Positions 56,293 through 64,000 of a stretch of DNA of 64,000 nt are shown here, in pieces. The notes under the pieces are model-generated. The model was not told the DNA's origin. It worked only from the letters and a program-made list of their open reading frames with translations, and made no database searches. This DNA is from Pseudomonas mediterranea CFBP 5447 (GTDB lineage Bacteria; Pseudomonadota; Gammaproteobacteria; Pseudomonadales; Pseudomonadaceae), in the NCBI RefSeq assembly GCF_000774145.1, contig NZ_KN322984.1:357435-421434 (forward strand), given 5' to 3'. Both the position numbers and the translations under genes were made by a program. Each line of letters starts with the position of its first letter. Within the stretch, counting starts at the first letter, position 1.

Positions 56293-57468
56293 ATGACCCG
56301 CTCATTACGCATCTTTTACATCGCACTGTTCCTGCTGATCCTGGCGGTCCTGGGCCTGTGGTCGATGCGCAGTTTCTTCGGCTTCAGCACCAACCCCGAT
56401 GCCACCGTGCTCAACGGGCGTTGGGCCAAGGCTGTCGAAACCTACTACGACGACCAGTTCCCGATCAAGCGCCTGGGCACCAATATCTGGGCTGCGCTGG
56501 ACTACAAGCTGTTCAACGAGGGCCGCAAAGGCGTGGTCCTCGGCCGCGACCAGTGGCTGTACAGCGACGAAGAGTTCAACCCGATCGTCAACGAAGAACT
56601 GAACCTGCAAGGCAACTACGCGCTGGTCGAAGGCGTGCGCCAGAAACTCAAGGAACAGGGCATCACCCTGGTGATGGCGATCGTGCCGGCCAAGGCGCGG
56701 CTGTATCCGGAACACCTGGGTGAAGTAAAGCCGGCGAGCATTCACGCCAATCTCTACCAGGATTTCCATGCCCGCGTCGCAGCCGACAAGATCCTCGCCC
56801 CCGACCTGCTCGGCCCGCTGCAACAGGCCAAGCAGAGCGGCCAGCAAGTCTTCCTGCGCACCGACACCCACTGGACCCCGGAAGGCGCCCAGGTCGCTGC
56901 CGAGAACATCGCCAAGGCCATTGCCGAGCGCGCGCCCCTCAACGGCGAGCCGCAACGCTTCGTCACGGAACCTGCGGAAAAGATCATCCACAAGGGTGAC
57001 CTGCGCCAATTCCTGCCCCTGGACCCGCTGTTCGAAAACCTGATGCCGGCCCAGGAGCCACTGGTCAAGCGCAACACCCGCGAGGCCGACGACCAGCCGG
57101 CCGGCGACGACGCGCTGTTTGCCGATGCCCAGGTTCCCGTGGCCCTGATCGGCACCAGCTACAGCGCCAACCCCAACTGGAACTTCGTCGGTGCGCTCAA
57201 ACAAGCCCTGCACAGCGACGTCGTGAACTACGCCGAAGACGGCCATGGCCCGATTCTGCCGATGCTCAGCTACCTCAAGAGCGACGCTTTCAAGAACAGC
57301 CCGCCACAAGTGCTGATTTGGGAGTTTCCTGAACGTTATCTGCCCGTAAACAACGAAATCGGCGACGCCGACCCGCAGTGGGTCGCAGAGCTCAAACAAG
57401 CCGGTGCGCGCCAACAGAACGTTGCCGCCAACACTCAATCCGAGACGCCCGACCGGGCGCAAAACTGA
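56293..57468 (+). CDS. algJ: Alginate O-acetyltransferase AlgJ
   Basis: AlgJ has acetylesterase activity and works with AlgI, AlgF and AlgX in acetylation. The 391-residue protein has an uncleaved N-terminal membrane anchor (IFYIALFLLILAVLGLW) and a periplasmic SGNH-like domain with Asp191/His193 (DTHW) and Ser289 (GTSYS). It is paralogous to the N-terminal domain of AlgX. Confidence 0.96.
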   Translation: MTRSLRIFYIALFLLILAVLGLWSMRSFFGFSTNPDATVLNGRWAKAVETYYDDQFPIKRLGTNIWAALDYKLFNEGRKGVVLGRDQWLYSDEEFNPIVNEELNLQGNYALVEGVRQKLKEQGITLVMAIVPAKARLYPEHLGEVKPASIHANLYQDFHARVAADKILAPDLLGPLQQAKQSGQQVFLRTDTHWTPEGAQVAAENIAKAIAERAPLNGEPQRFVTEPAEKIIHKGDLRQFLPLDPLFENLMPAQEPLVKRNTREADDQPAGDDALFADAQVPVALIGTSYSANPNWNFVGALKQALHSDVVNYAEDGHGPILPMLSYLKSDAFKNSPPQVLIWEFPERYLPVNNEIGDADPQWVAELKQAGARQQNVAANTQSETPDRAQN

Positions 57469-57482
57469 AAGAGAGGTCCACC

Positions 57483-58148
57483 ATGACTTTCAACACTACT
57501 CCTCGCCGTCTCGCTGCTCGTTCCTTCAAGGCCGTTGCCCTGGTTGCCAGCATCAGCGCCCTTTCCTTCTCCGCCTTTGCCGGTGACTCGGCGCTGTATG
57601 GCCCGGTCGCACCAAAAGGCTCGAGCTTCGTGCGCATCTACAACGCCAGCAACAGCGAAGTCAGCGCCACCGTCGGCAGCACCAACCTCAACGACGTCGC
57701 CCCATTGGCCAGCAGCGACTTCAGCTTCATGCCCGGCGGCGACTACAGCGCCAAGGTAGGCAGCCAGACCGTTCCGGTTAAACTGGCTCCCGATCACTAC
57801 TACACCCTGGTCAACAACGCGACCGGCCAGCCGCAACTGATCGAAGAACCACCGTTCAAGAACAAACAGAAATCCCTGGTGCGGGTGCAGAACCTCACCG
57901 ACAAGGCGCTGACCCTCAAGACCGCCGACGGCAAGACCGAAGTGGTGCCGAACGTGGCGGCCAAGGGCCGTGGCGAGCGTGAAATCAACCCGGTGAAAGT
58001 CAGCCTGGCGCTGTTCGAGGGCGACAAGAAAGTCGGCGACCTCAAGCCCGTGGCCCTGGAGCGCGGCGAAGCGGCCGTGCTGTACGTCACCGGCTCCGGA
58101 AGCAGCTTGTCGCCGGTCTGGGTAAAGCGTCCAGTGTCAACGCGCTAA
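57483..58148 (+). CDS. algF: Alginate O-acetylation adaptor AlgF
   Basis: AlgF is a periplasmic protein that links AlgJ and AlgX during acetylation. The 221-residue protein has a signal peptide (AVALVASISALSFSAFAG) and two beta-sandwich-like domains (ALYGPVAPKGSSFVRIYNAS...; SLVRVQNLTDKALTLKTADGKTEVVPNV). AGAGGT precedes the ATG. Confidence 0.95.
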   Translation: MTFNTTPRRLAARSFKAVALVASISALSFSAFAGDSALYGPVAPKGSSFVRIYNASNSEVSATVGSTNLNDVAPLASSDFSFMPGGDYSAKVGSQTVPVKLAPDHYYTLVNNATGQPQLIEEPPFKNKQKSLVRVQNLTDKALTLKTADGKTEVVPNVAAKGRGEREINPVKVSLALFEGDKKVGDLKPVALERGEAAVLYVTGSGSSLSPVWVKRPVSTR

Positions 58149-58156
58149 ACGCGCGA

Positions 58157-58232
58157 GCTAATCAGCTACAAGCTACAAGCTGCAAGTGAAAAGCTTTAAC
58201 TTGCAGCTTGCAGCTTGCAGCTTCCAACTGCA
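58157..58232. repeat. AGCTGCAAG-type palindromic repeat between algF and algA
   Basis: A 12-bp perfect stem (CAAGCTGCAAGT/ACTTGCAGCTTG, 58174-58208) with flanking partial copies of AGCTACAAGC and GCAGCTTGCAGCTT. The same family flanks the hexamer array near valS. It may attenuate or stabilise the algF-algA transcript. Confidence 0.8.
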
Positions 58233-58250
58233 TCTATAGGAGTAACACAC

Positions 58251-59702
58251 ATGATTCCGGTGATCTTGTCAGGTGGTAGCGGCTCACGTCTTTGGCCGCT
58301 TTCGCGCAAGCAGTTCCCTAAACAGTTCCTGGCCCTGACCGGCGAACACACCCTGTTCCAGCAAACCCTCGAACGCCTGGTGTTCGAAGGCATGGATACG
58401 CCGATCGTGGTCTGCAACAAAGACCACCGTTTCATCGTCAGCGAGCAATTGAACGGTCGCAATCTCGAAGCCCAGCGCATCCTGATGGAACCGTTCGGCC
58501 GCAACACCGCTCCAGCCGTCGCGCTGACCGCGATGATGCTGGTCAACGAAGGTCGCGACGAGTTGATGCTGGTGCTGCCGGCCGACCACGTGATCGAGGA
58601 CCAGAAAGCCCTGCAACGCGCCCTGGCCCTGGCCACCGTGGCCGCCGAGCGTGGCGAGATGGTGTTGTTCGGCGTACCGGCCACCAAGCCGGAAACCGGC
58701 TACGGCTACATCAAGTCGACCAACGATGCGCTGCTGCCTGAAGGCGTGAGCCGTGTGTCGCACTTCGTCGAAAAACCTGACGTCAAGCGCGCCACCGAGT
58801 TCGTCGAGGCCGGCGGCTACTTCTGGAACAGCGGCATGTTCCTGTTCCGCGCCAGCCGTTTCCTCGAAGAGCTGAAAAAACACGATCCGGATATCTACGA
58901 CACCTGCCTGCTGACCCTGGAGCGCAGCGAGCAGACCGCGGACACCATCACCTTCGACGAAGCCACGTTCGCCTGCTGCCCGGATAACTCCATCGACTAC
59001 GCCGTGATGGAAAAGACCCAGCGCGCCTGCGTGGTGCCGCTGTCGGCCGGTTGGAGCGATGTCGGCTGCTGGGCGTCGTTGTGGGAAGTCAATCCCAAGG
59101 ATGCCGACGGCAACGTCACCAAGGGCGACGTCGTGGTCCAGGACAGCCGCAACTGCATGATCCATGGCAACGGCAAGCTGGTATCGGTGATCGGCCTGGA
59201 AAACATCGTCGTGGTCGAAACCAAGGACGCCATGATGATTGCCCACAAGGACAAGGTCCAAGACGTCAAGAAAATGGTCAACACCCTCAACGCCCGGGGT
59301 CGCACCGAAACCCAGAACCACTGCGAAGTCTATCGTCCGTGGGGCTCGTACGACTCGGTGGACATGGGTGGGCGTTTCCAGGTCAAGCACATCTCGGTCA
59401 AGCCGGGTGCATGCCTGTCCTTGCAGATGCACCACCACCGCGCCGAACACTGGATCGTGGTCAGCGGCACCGCCGAAGTGACCTGCGACGAGAACGTGTT
59501 CCTGCTCACCGAAAACCAGTCGACCTACATCCCGATCGCGTCGGTTCACCGCTTGCGCAACCCGGGCAAGATCCCGCTGGAAATCATCGAAGTGCAGTCC
59601 GGCAGCTACCTGGGCGAAGACGACATCGAGCGCTTCGAAGACATCTATGGTCGCTCCACCCCGATCGAACGCGGCGTGTCGGTGAAAACCATCGCGCAGT
59701 AA
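58251..59702 (+). CDS. algA: Mannose-6-phosphate isomerase/GDP-mannose pyrophosphorylase
   Basis: AlgA supplies GDP-mannose by two reactions, isomerising fructose 6-phosphate and joining mannose 1-phosphate to GTP. The 483-residue protein has the N-terminal pyrophosphorylase motif SGGSGSRLWPLSRKQFPKQF, the signature VEKPD, and a C-terminal cupin isomerase domain with the metal/His cluster MHHHRAEHW. Last gene of the alginate operon, closed by a terminator. Confidence 0.97.
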   Translation: MIPVILSGGSGSRLWPLSRKQFPKQFLALTGEHTLFQQTLERLVFEGMDTPIVVCNKDHRFIVSEQLNGRNLEAQRILMEPFGRNTAPAVALTAMMLVNEGRDELMLVLPADHVIEDQKALQRALALATVAAERGEMVLFGVPATKPETGYGYIKSTNDALLPEGVSRVSHFVEKPDVKRATEFVEAGGYFWNSGMFLFRASRFLEELKKHDPDIYDTCLLTLERSEQTADTITFDEATFACCPDNSIDYAVMEKTQRACVVPLSAGWSDVGCWASLWEVNPKDADGNVTKGDVVVQDSRNCMIHGNGKLVSVIGLENIVVVETKDAMMIAHKDKVQDVKKMVNTLNARGRTETQNHCEVYRPWGSYDSVDMGGRFQVKHISVKPGACLSLQMHHHRAEHWIVVSGTAEVTCDENVFLLTENQSTYIPIASVHRLRNPGKIPLEIIEVQSGSYLGEDDIERFEDIYGRSTPIERGVSVKTIAQ

Positions 59703-59719
59703 CGATCAGCGAAACAAGA

Positions 59720-59777
59720 AGCCCCCATCCAGCCCACTGCGTCCCCTATCCGCAGCGGGTTGGGTGGGGGCTTTTTT
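59720..59777 (+). terminator. Rho-independent terminator of the alginate operon
   Basis: A long stem begins AAGCCCCCA and ends TGGGGGCTT, with an inner CTGCG/CGCAG helix and a T-tract after it. The convergent RHS gene ends ten bases later and may share it. Confidence 0.9.
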
Positions 59778-59786
59778 CGTCCTGGA

Positions 59787-62624
59787 TCAAAATGTCAGGG
59801 GCTTGTTTTTCCGCTTGGCAAAATCCTTCCACTTCGACAACGACGGCTCTGGCAGCTTTCTCAACTTGCCGGTCCCGAAATAGCTGCCTGCCAACTCTCG
59901 ATCCGTCACGTGTCCCGAGTCGACCATGAATTTGGCGAGGTTCCCGCCCCATTGCATGAAATTGTTGTTGTTATCCTTCGTGAAATAACCGGTCTTATAG
60001 ACCGCACCGGGAAACATCTTGGTAAAGACCTTATAGGCGAAATAGTCGGTCACATACTCATCATAATTAAGATTTTGCACGCCCAAGTCCGTTTCGGCCT
60101 GGAAACCGACATGCCGGTAGGAAGAATAGTGCAGGCTCTCGTGAACAATGGTGGAGCGAATCTTGTCCACGTCGAGCTGCCCGTTATCGGAATAATCCGG
60201 CGAGTCCACGCCCATGTAGATGATCCCTTCGGGTGCCGTCCACGCAGCAGGATTGACACTCAGGTTCATCGCATCAAACTCCATGGTTTCGTTGCCCGGA
60301 GCGGCCCTTATCTTATTGAAGAGTTCTTCCTGCGAAACGCCCGTTATGACAATGGGTCGCCGGGGCGAACCAAACAGCTCACTGATGACGCTGGCCAGTT
60401 CGACAATGTCCACATGACTTTCCACTTCCCAGTTGGCCGAGGGCAGGTTGCCCGGCATGTTGGGCGGCGCTAGCACAATAGCTTCAAATTCACGCGCGGG
60501 CGCCGCCCGAGGAGCGAGCCCCGGTAGGGGGGGTGGACCGCCCGTGAGTGGCGGCGGGGGCGGTACTCCCCTTCCAAGTGGTGGAGGTGGTGGAAGTGGC
60601 GGTGAACCGGGAGGACGCATGGGAGGCGGCACAGGTGCAGCGCCTGTGGGTATCCTGCCATCGGTGTCGAACAGGGTGAGCGGGTTGTTTCGGACCATCC
60701 GATAGAAATTCAGCCCATCCACCGCCCAGGCCGGATCCGGACTGGCCCAACGCTGCAACCACGGCGCATAGAGCCGATAGCCGTAGTAGTAAAGTCCTGT
60801 CGCATCCCGCTCCTTGCCCGAGTACCGGACCGTCTTGTAGCTGACTTCGATCACATCGTCCCCGGCCAGGAACGCCGTTTCACCGAAGGGATAGAAATGT
60901 TCCCGGCTGATGATTCGCCCGTCCTGGTCAAGCTCAAGGCTGACCGAACCCAGGTGCTCGGCAACACCATACCGATAGCGGTCATTCGCGCCTGAGGGCG
61001 GTGGGCTGTCCCAGTGCAAGACCCGCACGCTGCCGAGCCCGCCCTGGGCGGTGATGACCTGCAGTGATTCCCCGGTGCCGCTGTCGGCGCGCAGTTCCAG
61101 TCCCGGCAGATAACGCACCTCGGCGACCAGGGTCCGGGCTCCGGTGTGCAACGTGCGCAGCTTGCGCACGCGCTGGCCGCCGCCATCGTAGACATAGGCC
61201 TCGCGGTCATCGAGCCCCGACGCTCGCTCGATCGGCGTGACCGAGCGCAGCTGGTTGCGCAGATCCCAGGCCAGGGTCCGGCTGCTTTCCAATGCCAGGC
61301 AATTGCCCCGCGCATCGAACGCCGCGGCGATCTCCTGTTCTGTCGGCGGCACGCCGTCACGATACGGCAGGCAACGATTGCTGTAGCGCGCCGCTTGCAA
61401 CTGGCGACCATGGTTCTGCGCCCCGACGTGGATCAGCTCCAGCAGGTTGCCGCTGTCGTCGTAGCGATAGGTTTGGCGGTAATTGCTGAGGGCGGCAGGG
61501 TCGACGCGCCCCACAGAGTCGGGCCCCTGATTCGGGCCGCCCGCCTCCCATCCGATGGCCTCGATCAATTGATAGAGGCTGTCGTAACGGAAACGACTGA
61601 TCGGGTCGATGCGCCGGTTGGCAAAGTAACGCACCGGCAACGCCTTGTCCTCGATGCTCAGTACATTGCCCACGGCGTCGTAGGCATAAACTTGGTGCTG
61701 CAACGACTGACCGCTCCGCCGGACATGGCGCTCCATCAGCCATCCATTTTCAGGGGCGTAAGTGACGGTAGTCTGCACGTCGTTGCCGGCTACTTCCCGT
61801 TCGATCTGGCCTTGGGCGTTGTAGTCGATCTCGCTCACCAGCGCTTGCCATTGGCTCTGGCCCTGCAACAACAATTGGCTGCTGGACAACCGGCCATCGC
61901 GGGTCAGTACCTGGCGCTGCCGATTGCCCCTGGCGTCGACCTGCTCCAGTACATCGCCCAGCGGACCGAGACGCCAGGTCGACAAGGCACCGTCGCCGGG
62001 TTCGAGCAAGGATTCGCGATCGGCTTCCGACGCCGGCCAGTCCGGCATGGCTCCATCCAGGCAGAAACGTCGGCTCAGCGTCAGGTTCTGGCCGGTCAGG
62101 GCAAAGGACGCCAGCAACAAGGTGCCCGCTGGGTCATCGTGACGGATCAACTGCCCGTACTGATTGAAAGCCTGCTGGCCCTGGCCCGGAGCGCCATATT
62201 GCATCCGCTCGACGCAGGTGCGCGGCTGCCCGCCCGCTTGTTCAAACACCGCCACCGGGCGGAGCAAGTTGTCGAAGACTACCTCCCGCTGCGTGCCCCG
62301 GCTATCCCAGCCTCGCAGGCTTTCACTGGCGAGCCCGGGCAGGTCGAGCTGCCAGCCCGCATCGACACTGTTCGCCAGCAACACGTCACCGGACAGCGTA
62401 TGCACCGTAGAAAGATTGGCCGGGGTTGCCGCATCGTCCTGTTGCAGGGCCCACAGGCGCGGGTCCCATTGCTTGACCACACGCCCGGCCGGGTCGAAAA
62501 GGCTGCGGTTGACCCGCGATTGCACGGGCTCACGCTCGTGTGTGCGGCAATAATCCACCGAACGAACCGGCAGGAACCTGGGATCCACCGCAATCAGCCT
62601 CGGCGTAGCGTGATCCATGTTCAT
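59787..62624 (-). CDS. TccC-like RHS-repeat toxin with C-terminal HExxH metallopeptidase domain
   Basis: The 945-residue protein aligns with the C component of insecticidal Tc complexes: an N-terminal TccC region (DPRFLPVRSVDYCRTHEREPVQSRVNRSL...), YD/RHS repeats, and the conserved core end (VRYSGKERDATGLYYYGYRLYAPWLQRWASPDPAW ... YRMVRNNPLTLFDTDG). A polyproline linker follows (residues about 665-703), then a variable domain of about 240 residues. That domain carries HESLH at 828-832 and a downstream NYDEYVTD (Glu856), the pattern of a zinc metallopeptidase. CAGGAG lies eight bases before the ATG at 62624. The C-terminal third is AT-richer. No TcA/TcB genes are nearby. Confidence 0.88.
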   Translation of the reverse strand: MNMDHATPRLIAVDPRFLPVRSVDYCRTHEREPVQSRVNRSLFDPAGRVVKQWDPRLWALQQDDAATPANLSTVHTLSGDVLLANSVDAGWQLDLPGLASESLRGWDSRGTQREVVFDNLLRPVAVFEQAGGQPRTCVERMQYGAPGQGQQAFNQYGQLIRHDDPAGTLLLASFALTGQNLTLSRRFCLDGAMPDWPASEADRESLLEPGDGALSTWRLGPLGDVLEQVDARGNRQRQVLTRDGRLSSSQLLLQGQSQWQALVSEIDYNAQGQIEREVAGNDVQTTVTYAPENGWLMERHVRRSGQSLQHQVYAYDAVGNVLSIEDKALPVRYFANRRIDPISRFRYDSLYQLIEAIGWEAGGPNQGPDSVGRVDPAALSNYRQTYRYDDSGNLLELIHVGAQNHGRQLQAARYSNRCLPYRDGVPPTEQEIAAAFDARGNCLALESSRTLAWDLRNQLRSVTPIERASGLDDREAYVYDGGGQRVRKLRTLHTGARTLVAEVRYLPGLELRADSGTGESLQVITAQGGLGSVRVLHWDSPPPSGANDRYRYGVAEHLGSVSLELDQDGRIISREHFYPFGETAFLAGDDVIEVSYKTVRYSGKERDATGLYYYGYRLYAPWLQRWASPDPAWAVDGLNFYRMVRNNPLTLFDTDGRIPTGAAPVPPPMRPPGSPPLPPPPPLGRGVPPPPPLTGGPPPLPGLAPRAAPAREFEAIVLAPPNMPGNLPSANWEVESHVDIVELASVISELFGSPRRPIVITGVSQEELFNKIRAAPGNETMEFDAMNLSVNPAAWTAPEGIIYMGVDSPDYSDNGQLDVDKIRSTIVHESLHYSSYRHVGFQAETDLGVQNLNYDEYVTDYFAYKVFTKMFPGAVYKTGYFTKDNNNNFMQWGGNLAKFMVDSGHVTDRELAGSYFGTGKLRKLPEPSLSKWKDFAKRKNKPLTF

Positions 62625-62789
62625 GCCCGAGTCTCCTGATAGTCGCGTGATCTGGCGACATCTAACAAGGGGCAACCCTTGGTGACTACTGTCAGAGATA
62701 ACAGTGACGACCGATGGGGCAGGATGGACGAGATATCCATGGCCCGTCCCCTTCGGTAGGATGAAGCAACGGTATCGGAGGCTTCGAAC

Positions 62790-63254
62790 ATGCTTATCGG
62801 CGTCTTGCTGGTCATTACCTGGCTGGTCCTGCTGCTGCGCTATCCCGCCAAGGCGCTGCCGGTGTCCCTGGCCGCATTCGTCGGCCTGGGGCTGGTCGCC
62901 GCCTGGGTGGTCTGGCAGGAAAACCGTGAAACCCGGCAACTGGCGCGCCTGGAGCTGCGCATTACCTACGCCCCCGAACACTGCCCCGTCGATCGCCCGC
63001 TGTTGCTGAACTTGAACAACGGCAACGACGTACCCTTGGTTGAGCTACGCTGGCGAATCGCGGCCTATGCCCCCGGCGATACCATCAACCTGGCCGACAC
63101 CCCCTACAGCGCGCCGCGCTACCGGGGCCCTGGCCAATTGCAGGCGGGCAAGGACTGGCAGGATTGCCTGCCACTGCCATCCTTGCGACCCGGCTACCGC
63201 CCGCGGACCCTGGAGTTTCGCGCCGAGCGTTTGCAGGGTAGTTTCTCCGACTGA
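62790..63254 (+). CDS. Small membrane protein, conserved in Pseudomonas, function unknown
   Basis: The 154-residue protein has two N-terminal membrane helices (IGVLLVITWLVLLL and LPVSLAAFVGLGLVAAWVVW) and a periplasmic or cytosolic beta-rich domain (LARLELRITYAPEHCPVDRPLLLNLNNGNDVPLVELRWRIAAY). I recognise no catalytic motif. It is divergent from the RHS gene, separated by 165 bases that hold both promoters, and followed 39 bases later by the SDR gene, with which it is probably co-transcribed. Confidence 0.82.
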   Translation: MLIGVLLVITWLVLLLRYPAKALPVSLAAFVGLGLVAAWVVWQENRETRQLARLELRITYAPEHCPVDRPLLLNLNNGNDVPLVELRWRIAAYAPGDTINLADTPYSAPRYRGPGQLQAGKDWQDCLPLPSLRPGYRPRTLEFRAERLQGSFSD

Positions 63255-63293
63255 TCACTTCTTTCCGACTTTATCCTGCACAAGGAACGCGCC

Positions 63294-64000
63294 ATGCCCG
63301 TTGCGTTGATTACCGGATGTTCCAGTGGCATCGGCCGCGCCCTCGCCGATGTGTTCAAGACCGCCGGGTACCAGGTCTGGGCCAGTGCCCGCAAAGCTGA
63401 AGACGTCGCCCAACTCAGCGCCGCCGGGTTTACCGCGGTGCAACTGGACGTGAACGACGGCCAGGCCCTGGAGCAATTGAGCGAACGGATCAACCAACAG
63501 CACGGCGGCCTCGACGTGCTGATCAACAACGCCGGCTACGGCGCCATGGGTCCGCTGTTGGACGGTGGCGTACCCGCGATGCAGCGTCAGTTCGAAACCA
63601 ACGTGTTCGCCATCGTCGGCGTGACCCGGGCGCTGTTCCCGGTACTGCGCCGGGCCAAGGGCCTGGTGGTGAACATCGGCAGTGTGTCCGGTGTGCTGGT
63701 GACACCGTTCGCCGGCGCTTACTGCGCCTCGAAGGCCGCGGTGCATGCGTTGAGCGATGCGCTGCGCATGGAACTGGCGCCCTTCGGCATCCGCGTGATG
63801 GAAGTGCAGCCCGGCGCCATTGCTTCGAGCTTTGCGAAAAACGCCGGTCATGAAGCCGAACAGTTGATCCATGAACAATCGCCCTGGTGGCCCCTGCGCG
63901 ACGGCATCCGCGCCCGGGCCAGAGCGTCCCAGGACAACCCCACTCCTGCCGGCGAATTTGCCGCCGGGCTGCTCAAGGCCGTGCAACAACCTCGGCCACC
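63294..64000 (+). CDS. Short-chain dehydrogenase/reductase (cut by window edge)
   Basis: This is a classical SDR with the nucleotide motif TGCSSGIG (residues 7-14), the structural NNAG, the catalytic Ser (NIGSVSG), and YxxxK as YCASKAA. About 236 residues are in the window; the stop lies beyond it. Asp in LDVND suggests the usual adenine contact. The substrate is unknown; the closest pattern is the group of retinol/sepiapterin-like NAD(P) oxidoreductases often labelled SDR family oxidoreductase. Confidence 0.92.
   Translation, partial: MPVALITGCSSGIGRALADVFKTAGYQVWASARKAEDVAQLSAAGFTAVQLDVNDGQALEQLSERINQQHGGLDVLINNAGYGAMGPLLDGGVPAMQRQFETNVFAIVGVTRALFPVLRRAKGLVVNIGSVSGVLVTPFAGAYCASKAAVHALSDALRMELAPFGIRVMEVQPGAIASSFAKNAGHEAEQLIHEQSPWWPLRDGIRARARASQDNPTPAGEFAAGLLKAVQQPRP

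Noticed and set aside
59787..62981. Longer start for the RHS gene at 62981
   Set aside because: The extra 119 codons overlap the divergent membrane-protein gene and are not TccC-like; the ATG at 62624 has a good ribosome site and the family N-terminus.

Overview
The window is a 64 kb stretch of chromosome with about 58 supported genes. It looks like a fluorescent Pseudomonas (P. fluorescens group). The evidence is GC-rich coding sequence, gene orders typical of Pseudomonas (era-rnc-lepB-lepA, lptF/lptG opposite pepA-holC-valS, rhlB next to dauBAR, the twelve-gene alginate operon) and many copies of the Pseudomonas-type REP palindrome starting TGTGGGAGCGAGC. I saw no rRNA, tRNA, CRISPR array, transposase or prophage gene.

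Regions. 1-9.3 kb: the 5' end of purL, mltF, then a minus-strand housekeeping operon lepA-lepB-rnc-era-recO-pdxJ. The small membrane-protein gene (DUF4845) that normally sits between lepB and rnc is missing, and a 160-bp MITE-like inverted repeat sits in its place. 9.5-17.4 kb: LPS export genes lptF/lptG diverge from pepA-holC-hypothetical-valS. 17.6-20.8 kb: rlmF, the nucleoid proteins hupN and yejK/ndpA, and a membrane-anchored glutaredoxin. 21-25.9 kb: accessory genes (GST, GIY-YIG, NTF2-like, a GntR/MFS pair) and an mqsRA toxin-antitoxin module with a clear operator. 25.9-30.1 kb: the aapJQMP amino-acid ABC transporter. 30.6-36.7 kb: carboxylesterase, rhlB and a D-arginine catabolic locus dauB-dauA-dauR facing a substrate-binding protein. 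37-42.4 kb: moaC-moaD-moaE, a PIN/PhoH ATPase, a degenerate polysaccharide deacetylase and yaaA.

43.2-59.7 kb holds the complete alginate operon algD-8-44-K-E-G-X-L-I-J-F-A: precursor synthesis (AlgA, AlgD), the c-di-GMP-controlled polymerase (Alg8/Alg44), the periplasmic scaffold, epimerase and lyase (AlgK, G, X, L), acetylation (AlgI, J, F, X) and export (AlgE). It is preceded by an 810-bp gene-free, AT-richer regulatory region. Three repeat elements lie inside the operon; one REP pair is translated as part of the AlgK signal-peptide region.

59.8-62.6 kb encodes, convergent to algA, an orphan TccC-like RHS protein. Its RHS core is followed by a polyproline linker and an AT-richer C-terminal domain with an HESLH zinc-metallopeptidase motif, which makes it the best candidate in the window for an undescribed toxin. 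The window ends with a small membrane protein and the start of an SDR oxidoreductase.
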